NCBI GenBank assembly: GCA_937915725.1 | Contig: CALGGV010000298.1 | Span: 1-20,411 of the forward strand | Origin: an uncultured Selenomonadales bacterium | GTDB lineage: Bacteria; Bacillota; Negativicutes; Selenomonadales; Selenomonadaceae | Direction of reading: 5' to 3' | DNA length: 20,411 nt | Shown here: piece by piece, positions 7,736 to 15,200 of the stretch | Layout of the letters: each line of letters begins with the position of its first letter | Position numbering within the stretch: the first letter of the stretch is position 1 | The notes under the pieces: model-generated | Told to the model about the DNA's origin: nothing | What the model saw: the letters and a program-made list of their open reading frames with translations, nothing else | Database searches by the model: none | Program-made: the position numbers and the translations under genes

Positions 7736-8350
7736 TTAATTCCTCCAAACTTTTAATAAATTTTTCGCCGCAATTTCCGGATTTTCAGCCGCAATAATCG
7801 CAGAAACAACCGCCACGCCGTCAATTTTGGCAGGTTTAATTTTTGAAATTGTTTCAAGGTTAATCCCGCCAATAGCCACGATTGGAATTTTTACGGCGGC
7901 ACGAATTTTTTTCAAAGTGTCAAGCGTAACAAGTTTAGCGTCAGTTTTGGTATTTGTAGCGAACATTGCGCCGACGCCCAAATAATTTGCGCCGTCAATT
8001 TCGGCTTGTACTGCCTCTTCAACTGTTGAAACTGAAACGCCTATAATTTTTTCTGCGCCCCAAATTTTTCTTGCGACTTTGCAGGGTAAATCAGTTTGTC
8101 CGACGTGAACGCCCGCCGCGTCAATCGCCTGTGCAATATCCAGCCTGTCATTGACAATCAGCGGAATATTTTTTGAATCAGTAATTTTTTTTAAACTTTT
8201 TCCAACTTCAAAAAATTCACGGCTTGTACAATTTTTTTCGCGCAGTTGTACGACGGTAACGCCGCCATTTATCGCAAGTTCGACGGCTTTTTCAATATCT
8301 GCGGTTAAATTTCTGTCAGTGCAAAGGTACAGTGAATAATCAATCTTCAT
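7736..8350 (-). CDS. thiE: Thiamine-phosphate synthase
   Basis: ThiE joins HMP-PP with thiazole phosphate to give thiamine monophosphate. The 204-aa product is a typical ThiE TIM barrel: LYLCTDRNL; GGVTVVQLREKNC near 30-40, which contacts the pyrophosphate; PLIVNDRLDIAQAIDAAGVHVGQTDLP near 65-90; IIGVSVST near 105; GVGAMFATNTKTDA near 125-140, where the common form has VFPTSTK; and IPIVAIGGIN near 160. The ATG at 8350 is used, with GAGGA 10-11 nt upstream. It overlaps the thiM stop by 11 nt, so translation is coupled. A longer frame reaching 8389 would lie wholly inside thiM without a ribosome-binding site and was not used. Confidence 0.95.
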   Translation of the reverse strand: MKIDYSLYLCTDRNLTADIEKAVELAINGGVTVVQLREKNCTSREFFEVGKSLKKITDSKNIPLIVNDRLDIAQAIDAAGVHVGQTDLPCKVARKIWGAEKIIGVSVSTVEEAVQAEIDGANYLGVGAMFATNTKTDAKLVTLDTLKKIRAAVKIPIVAIGGINLETISKIKPAKIDGVAVVSAIIAAENPEIAAKNLLKVWRN

Positions 8351-9131
8351 AAAAAATTTTTCCTCGCGCAGAAATAATTTCGTCGTCAATTTTGCTTAGT
8401 GCGTCGATAATTCCAATGTGCAAACTTCCTGTACCAACTTCAGAATATTTTTCAAAGGAAATTTCGCCCGCAATTCCCATTGAGGCAACGGCACTTACAG
8501 CGGCAGAAAATTTATCTTCGCACGCGCCGATATACGCGCCCAAAATTCCGCTTAACATACAACCTGTACCGGTAATTTTGCCCATTTCTGCAACGCCGTT
8601 TTTAATCTGCGCGAAATTTTTACCGTCGGTAATTGTGTCAACTGCGCCGGTAATTATCGCAATGCAGGAATATTTTTCAGCTACAATTTTTGCAATTTCG
8701 GCGGCAGAAAATTTTTTATCGCTGTCATTTGAATCAACGCCGCGAGTTGAAGAATTTTTTCCTGCGCAAAAAGCAATTTCTGAAAGGTTGCCGCGAATTG
8801 CCGCAAGTTTGAAATTTTTTAAAAGGCGTTCAGTAATTTTATTTCTCAAGCTTGAAACGCCCGCGCCCACCGGATCCAAAATTATTGGAACATTTTTTTT
8901 ATTGGCAGTAGACGCCGCCGCAAACATTGAAGCCGCCGTGCGCTCATTCAAAGTTCCAATGTTAATGACAAGCGCACTTGAAATGGCGGTAATTTCTTCG
9001 ACTTCGTGAATATCGTCCGCCATAATTGGAGAGCCGCCGACTGCCAAAATTGCGTTTGCCACGTCATTAACCGTAACATAATTTGTTATGCAATGTACAA
9101 GCGGGATTTTTTCTCTAACAATTTTATTCAT
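8340..9131 (-). CDS. thiM: Hydroxyethylthiazole kinase
   Basis: ThiM phosphorylates salvaged hydroxyethylthiazole, giving the thiazole half for ThiE. The 263-aa product has PLVHCITNYVTVNDVANAIL at the start; GGSPIMADDIHEVEEI near 32-47; INIGTLNERT; ILDPVGAGVS near 85; the nucleotide-site segment IRGNLSEIAF near 115; and GKITGTGCMLSGILGAYIGA near 190, which includes the catalytic Cys. I start at ATG 9131 because GGAGG sits just upstream; an in-frame ATG at 9143 precedes that site and has no Shine-Dalgarno of its own. It is first in the thiM-thiE-thiD set, which suggests salvage rather than full synthesis. No TPP riboswitch was seen in the 131 nt between secA and thiM, nor any clear promoter. 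Confidence 0.95.
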   Translation of the reverse strand: MNKIVREKIPLVHCITNYVTVNDVANAILAVGGSPIMADDIHEVEEITAISSALVINIGTLNERTAASMFAAASTANKKNVPIILDPVGAGVSSLRNKITERLLKNFKLAAIRGNLSEIAFCAGKNSSTRGVDSNDSDKKFSAAEIAKIVAEKYSCIAIITGAVDTITDGKNFAQIKNGVAEMGKITGTGCMLSGILGAYIGACEDKFSAAVSAVASMGIAGEISFEKYSEVGTGSLHIGIIDALSKIDDEIISARGKIFYED

Positions 9132-9204
9132 ATTTCCTCCCATAAGATTTTGCAGATTTAGATTTTTTTGTGTATTTGCGTGTACACGGACGCCAAAAAC
9201 TTTA

Positions 9205-9263
9205 GCCTTTTGCCTCTTGCCTCTTGCCTTTTGCCTTTTGCCTTTTGCCTTTTGCCTACTGCC
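9205..9263. repeat. Heptanucleotide tandem repeat, unit GCCTTTT
   Basis: Eight units of GCC plus four bases run head to tail, with GCC recurring exactly every 7 nt from 9205 to 9261. The spacers read TTTT, TCTT, TCTT, TTTT, TTTT, TTTT, TTTT, TACT. On the minus strand the unit is GGCAAAA. The array abuts and shares a base with the secA stop codon TAG (9265-9263). It resembles the short tandemly repeated repetitive (STRR) heptamers known from cyanobacteria. It is not a CRISPR array. Confidence 0.9.
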
Positions 9264-11977
9264 TATTTCCCTTTACCGCAACAGTATTTATATTTTTTGC
9301 CGGAGCCGCAAGGGCAAGGGTCGTTTCTGCCGATTTTTTTACCGTTGGCATCTTTAAGTTTTTTTTGAGTTTCGGCAGGGCTTACGTCATCGCCGTGCGA
9401 CGCCTGCGCAGTTTGCAATCTGTCTTGAACTTTCTTTTGTTCCCGTGCGATAATTTCATTGGCATTTTTAACTTTTTTTGAAATTTCAGCAGGATTGACA
9501 TTATCGCCGCTCAATATTTCAGTATCATCTTCATCTTTAGATTGTTTTGTAATTTCGGCGGGGTTTTCGTCATCATCGTAGGAGGTTTGCGTAGTTTGTG
9601 ACCGCCCCTGAACTTTTTGTTCTTCCTGCGAAACTATCGCAACATGATAAATCAAAGATGCAATTTGGTCTTGAATTGACGCCTCCATTTCTTCAAACAT
9701 TGCTAACGCCTCAATTTTGTATTCAACAAGCGGGTTTCTTTGTCCGTACGCACGCAAATTTATTCCCTCGCGCAGCATATCCATATGATCCAAATGTTCC
9801 ATCCATTTATTGTCAACAACGCGCAACATTATAACTTTTTCAAGTTCACGCATTGTTTCTTCACCAAACATTTCTTCACGCTTTTTATAATTGGCGGCGG
9901 CTATTCCCTCAAGATATTCTTTAAGTCCATCGCGGCTCATTTTTTCCATTTCTGAAAGGTTAAGCTGTCCTTGTTCGGCGTAAATTTGCTCGGCGTCTTT
10001 GATAATTTCCGGAAGTTGCCATTCTTCGGGATAAAGTTTTTCATTGGCGTACTGATTCATTTCTGATTTTATAATGTGGTTAATCATACCAATAATATTT
10101 TCGCGCAGATTTTCGCCGTTGAGAATTTTTTTGCGTTCACCATAAATAATTTCGCGTTGCTGATTCATAACGTCGTCATATTCCAAAACGTGTTTACGAA
10201 TGTCAAAATTTCTAGCCTCAACTTTTTTCTGTGCGTGTTCGATTGACTTTGTAATTAAAGTGTGTTCAATCGGTTCATCTTCTTCCATACCGAGTTTATC
10301 CATAATTTTTGCAACGTTATCTGACGCAAAAAGCCGCATTAAATCATCTTCAAGCGAAAGATAAAATCTGGATTCGCCCGGGTCGCCTTGACGCCCGCTG
10401 CGCCCGCGTAGCTGATTATCAATTCTGCGTGATTCATGACGTTCAGTACCAATGATAAAAAGCCCGCCGAGTTCCGGTACGCCTTCGCCGAGTTTAATAT
10501 CAGTGCCGCGCCCTGCCATATTTGTAGCGATTGTAACTGTATTTTTTTGTCCGGCGTTTGCTACAATTTCAGCCTCTTTTTCGTGAAACTTTGCATTCAA
10601 AACGCTGTGTGGAATTCCGCGCTTTTTCAAAATTGCGCTTAATTCTTCAGATTGAGTGATTGAAGTTGTACCAATTAAAACCGGCTGCCCTTTGGTGTGA
10701 ATTTCTTCAACCATATTTCCGACGGCTTTATATTTGGCGCGTTTGTTTTTGTAAATGACGTCGGGGTGGTCAATTCTGCGTACGGGTTTATTTGTCGGTA
10801 CAACGATAACCGGCAATTTGTAAATTTTTAAAAATTCGTCCTCTTCAGTTTTGGCAGTACCTGTCATTCCCGCCAATTTGTCATACATACGAAAATAATT
10901 TTGGAAAGTTATCGTTGCCAAAGTTTGAGACTCGCGGCGAATTTTTACGCCTTCCTTAGCCTCTATCGCCTGATGCAAGCCGTCAGAATATCTGCGCCCG
11001 GGCATTAATCGCCCTGTAAATTCGTCAACAATAATAATTTCGTCGTCACGTACAACATAATCTCTATCACGTTTGAACAAAGATTTTGCACGAAGAGCCG
11101 CCGTGAAACAGTGCGAATACTCGATATTTTCCGGCGCGTACAAATTAGAAATTCCTAAACGTTGTTCAATTTTTGGAATAACTTCATCATTCGGCGAAAC
11201 GGTTTTTTGTTTTTCGTCAACTTTATAATCTGTACCTTCCTGCAAAGTTGAAACTGCACGCGCCATAACTGCGTAAATTTCGGTAGACTTTTGTCCGGGT
11301 CCGGAAATGATAAGCGGCGTCCGCGCCTCGTCAATCAAAATGGAGTCTACCTCGTCAACAATAGCGTAATGGAGCGGGCGTTGTACCATTTGTTCTTGAT
11401 GAACTACCATATTATCGCGCAGATAATCAAAGCCAAATTCATTGTTTGTACCAAAAGTTACGTCGCAGTTATAGGAATATTTTCTTTCCGGAAAATCCAT
11501 ATCGTGAACAATCAAGCCGACAGTTAATCCCAAAAAACTGTAAAGCCGCCCCATCCATTCGCTGTCACGGCGTGCAAGATAATCGTTGACTGTAACCATA
11601 TGCACGCCCTTACCTTCCAGCGCGTTCAGATAAACCGGCAATGTTGCAACCAAAGTTTTACCTTCGCCGGTTTTCATTTCGGCAATTTTTCCTTCGTGCA
11701 AACATATCCCGCCGATTAATTGAACGTCAAAATGACGCATACCTAAAATTCTGCGCGACGCCTCTCGGCAAACTGCAAACGCCTCCGGCAAAATACTATC
11801 TAAAGTTTCGCCGTTGCGTAAACGTTCACGAAAATTTTCAGTGCAATTTGTCAATTTATCGTCAGTGTAATTTTGAAGTCCAGCCTCCATAGAATTAATT
11901 TTATCGACAACTTTTTGCATTCGTTTAATTTCTTTTTCGTTGTTATCGCCCAAAAGTCTTTTTAAAAAGCCAAACAA
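9263..11977 (-). CDS. secA: Preprotein translocase ATPase SecA
   Basis: SecA is the ATP-driven motor that pushes unfolded preproteins through SecYEG. Counting from the outermost start at 11986 (907 aa), Walker A MKTGEGKT is at 104-111, DEVDSILIDEARTPL from 211, GMTGTAKTEEDEF in the middle, TNMAGRGTDIKLG and GRSGRQGDPGESRF in the second motor domain, and a zinc-binding SEC-C tail with Cys 891, 893, 902 and 903. I choose TTG at 11977 (904 aa): GGGAG lies 8 nt upstream, whereas the GTG at 11986 overlaps that site, and the protein then opens MFGFLKRLLGDNNEKE, like other SecA proteins. The C-terminal linker (about 786-882) holds three related 16-17-residue units around a PAE core, an unusual expansion. 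secA heads the leftward gene run. Confidence 0.96.
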   Translation of the reverse strand: MFGFLKRLLGDNNEKEIKRMQKVVDKINSMEAGLQNYTDDKLTNCTENFRERLRNGETLDSILPEAFAVCREASRRILGMRHFDVQLIGGICLHEGKIAEMKTGEGKTLVATLPVYLNALEGKGVHMVTVNDYLARRDSEWMGRLYSFLGLTVGLIVHDMDFPERKYSYNCDVTFGTNNEFGFDYLRDNMVVHQEQMVQRPLHYAIVDEVDSILIDEARTPLIISGPGQKSTEIYAVMARAVSTLQEGTDYKVDEKQKTVSPNDEVIPKIEQRLGISNLYAPENIEYSHCFTAALRAKSLFKRDRDYVVRDDEIIIVDEFTGRLMPGRRYSDGLHQAIEAKEGVKIRRESQTLATITFQNYFRMYDKLAGMTGTAKTEEDEFLKIYKLPVIVVPTNKPVRRIDHPDVIYKNKRAKYKAVGNMVEEIHTKGQPVLIGTTSITQSEELSAILKKRGIPHSVLNAKFHEKEAEIVANAGQKNTVTIATNMAGRGTDIKLGEGVPELGGLFIIGTERHESRRIDNQLRGRSGRQGDPGESRFYLSLEDDLMRLFASDNVAKIMDKLGMEEDEPIEHTLITKSIEHAQKKVEARNFDIRKHVLEYDDVMNQQREIIYGERKKILNGENLRENIIGMINHIIKSEMNQYANEKLYPEEWQLPEIIKDAEQIYAEQGQLNLSEMEKMSRDGLKEYLEGIAAANYKKREEMFGEETMRELEKVIMLRVVDNKWMEHLDHMDMLREGINLRAYGQRNPLVEYKIEALAMFEEMEASIQDQIASLIYHVAIVSQEEQKVQGRSQTTQTSYDDDENPAEITKQSKDEDDTEILSGDNVNPAEISKKVKNANEIIAREQKKVQDRLQTAQASHGDDVSPAETQKKLKDANGKKIGRNDPCPCGSGKKYKYCCGKGK

Positions 11978-12013
11978 ATTTTTCACTCCCTATGAGTTTT
12001 TTTAACGCCAATT

Positions 12014-12041
12014 ATTATATCAGTTTCACAAAAAAGCACAA
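12014..12041 (-). promoter_or_regulatory. Promoter for secA
   Basis: On the minus strand the -10 is TATAAT (12019-12014), preceded by TGA to give an extended -10. The -35 is TTGTGC (12041-12036) with a 16-bp spacer. It faces leftward in the secA/RTX divergent gap. Confidence 0.7.
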
Positions 12042-12110
12042 TTTAAAATTATTCTTGCAAACTATAAAGCAGAATAGTCTTTTTGGCAAGCTATTTCGAT
12101 TTTTAAAATT

Positions 12111-12139
12111 TTGACCTGCAATATTAAAAATGTTATTAT
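12111..12139 (+). promoter_or_regulatory. Promoter for the RTX-like gene
   Basis: The -35 TTGACC (12111-12116) and the -10 TATTAT (12134-12139) are 17 bp apart, each one base from consensus. The predicted leader is about 60 nt and ends in a GGGAG ribosome-binding site (12194-12198) 9 nt before the ATG. Confidence 0.75.
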
Positions 12140-12207
12140 TTTTAAAATAAGAAAAAGGATTTTGAATAATTTCAATCGATAAAACCAATGGAAGGGAGAT
12201 TTTAAAA

Positions 12208-15200
12208 ATGAGTACGATTTACGGGACAAGTGCCAACGATTCAATTTACAACAGCATTAGCGGCAGTGTAATTTTTGCAGACTCCGGCGACGATACAATT
12301 ACAAATACCGCCTCCAATGTTTCTATCAACGGCGGCGAAGGTAACGATAAAATTTATGTTGCTTATGCAAATGCTGAAAAAAATACCGTGCAAGGCGGTG
12401 CGGGCGATGATTCAATTACTTTGCATTCTTACGGCACGGGAAAACATTTAATCAAATATGCAAAAGGCGACGGCAACGACGCAGTTTATAATTACAGGGA
12501 CGACGATACAATTTTAATCAGCGGCGCGCAATATAAAACTTCCGCTATTAATTCAGAGGTTATCATTAGCATAATCAACAGCGGCAATATAACCCTTTTT
12601 GGCGCAGTAGGCAAAACTTTAAATATTCTCGGAGAACCCGTTTCACAAAATACAGATTCAAGCATTTCTTATCAAGGAACTTCCGGCGCAGATTATTTTG
12701 AAAACAGCGGAAATTTTGTAACGATAAACGGCGCGGCAGGTAATGACACCCTCATAAATTACGGCGGCAACCCAAGTATTTTAACTCAATCTTATGGGCA
12801 AAATGTTTCAATCGACGGCGGCACGGGCGATGATTTAATTACTAACAGCGGCGCAAATGCTACAATTTATGGCGGCGCAGGACACGACAGCATTACTAAT
12901 TTAAGTTACGGCGAAAATTCCACGATTTACGGGGACGCCGGAAACGATTTTATTCAGAATAACGCAAAGGCTGAAATTTACGGCGGCGCGGGCAATGATT
13001 CAATTTCAAATACAAAACTTGGCGAAAATGCCTCAATCTACGGCGAAGGCGGCAACGATTCTATCGTTACAAGCAGCGCAAAAAATGTTTATATCGACGG
13101 CGGCTACGGTGACGATTATATTTACGCGGCAGGAAATGTTAAAGGCGTAACTCTTGCAGGCGGCACGGGCAATGATTCACTTTTAGGACACACCGGCAAC
13201 ACTTACGGAATTACTTTTTTTTATAATTACGGCGACGGCAAAGATACAATTTATTATTATCATTCTACAGACACAATAAAATTTGGCGATGACGTAACTT
13301 ACAAAAAAGAAATTTCCGGTTCCAATGTTATTATCACTACCGACGATAAAGGCTCCATTACAATTTACAACGCCGCCGATAAAACTATTAACATTTCCGG
13401 CGGCACTGAAGGACCTTACAACGTCAATATTAACAACAAAACTAAAAATACTTTGGTTAACGGCTCGGCTGAAGATGATTATATTTCAAATTTGGCTATG
13501 AACGTGACGATTGACGCAAAAGAAGGCAACGATACAATTTCAAATTCGGCTCAAAAAGTTTCAATCGAAACCGGCAACGGCAATGATATTATAAGTTTAT
13601 CCGGAAATTACGGCGAAATTACAGTTAAGGGCGGCAAAGACGCCGACGAAATTTATAATATTTCTGCAAGCCACAGCGGGCGAATTTATCAATATATTAT
13701 TGGCGACGGCAACGATACTATTTTCAACGCAAATTCAAACGATACTTTGCAATTTTTATCCGGCTATTTCACTATGCAACAGAAAGACGGGGATTTTTTG
13801 GTTTATCCACACGTTGCCAGCGTTAGCAGTGTTGAATTTAATGAAACTTACGAACATATAACTTTTAAAAATCTGCACTACGTCAATGTTGTTTCGCCAA
13901 ATAAAATTTATATTGCGCCTAATCCAACTACTTTAAACGATACTATCAGAAATGATTTTGACAATGAAACAATCGACGCGCTTGCAGGTAACGATTTTAT
14001 TTACAACAGCGGAAATTCCGTTACAATCAACGGCAACACCGGAAAAGATACAATCGCCGGTTATGGAGAATATCTTTCTGTGAACGGCGGCGCGGGTAAT
14101 GATTCACTGAATTTAAACGAAGTTCTTTACAGCAAAATTTATGGCGGCGAAGGCAACGATACTATCAAAGGCAGATATATTTTTTCGACAATCGACGGCG
14201 GCGCAGGCGATGATTCTATTTCAAACACCGGCTACAGCGTAACAATTACCGGCGGCAAGGGCAACGATACAATTCACAGCAAAGGTAAAACCGACGGCTC
14301 GCAATACAATTATTCAAACGGCGACGGCAAAGATATTATTTACGGCTTTAATAAAAATGATACGCTAAATTTAACTTCCGGAACAATCAGCAAAAGTTCA
14401 ATCAACGGCGACGACGTTATTTTGACTATTGGAACGGGCAATATTACTTTAGTTGGAATGAAGGACGACTCCTTTTATCTTAAACAAGGCTCACAAGGCG
14501 CAAAATCGACAATTTTCGGCGGGTCTAAAACTCCGCAAGGGATTTCTATCACGGGCGATACTTTAACGGCGTCTACGGCGTTTTTAGGCGGCGAAATTAG
14601 CCTGTCAGATTATCCAAGTGTAAAAACTGCAAACGCCTCCGCACTTTTCCAAAATATCAGTATCACCGGCAATGAAAATTCAAATTCAATTATCGGCGGC
14701 AGGGGCGATGATACTTTGAACGGCGGCAAAGGTACTAATTCACTTGCCGGCGGCAAGGGCGAAGATATTTTTATTTATTCCGGAACAAAAACTTACATTA
14801 CGGATTATAGCGCGGCTGACGATTCAATTAAAATTAGCGGAAATTATACAATTCAAGGTTCTTCACTTTCCGGAAATGACGTTTCTTTAAATTTCAAAAA
14901 AGGCGAAAGTATCATTGTCAAAAACGGCAAGAATAAAGAAATTACCATAATTGATTCAAAGGAAAAAGAAACTTCGCAAATTTACGGGCGTTATACTTAT
15001 AATTCTTCGTGGACGGGAATTACTCTTAATTCTGATTTTTATGGAAGTTATCTTGATTCCGGCGAATATGATACAAAAGTTAAAATTATAAACGCCGTGC
15101 AAGTTGATGATGAATCCGAAATTTACGGCAACGATAACGCCAATACAATTACCGGCAGTAACCAAAATAATTCCACAATTCACGGCGGCGCGGGCAATGA

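Noticed and set aside
8392..9009. 205-codon open frame on the plus strand
   Set aside because: It is the antisense shadow of thiM, whose motifs are complete, and shows a low-complexity Ala/Pro/Ser composition with no Shine-Dalgarno.
9205..9263. Tandem array as a CRISPR
   Set aside because: Units are 7 nt with 4-nt near-identical spacers, so there are no 25-40 nt repeats or unique spacers.
12062..12244. 60-codon open frame on the minus strand in the secA/RTX gap
   Set aside because: It overlaps the RTX promoter and start on the opposite strand and has no recognisable features.
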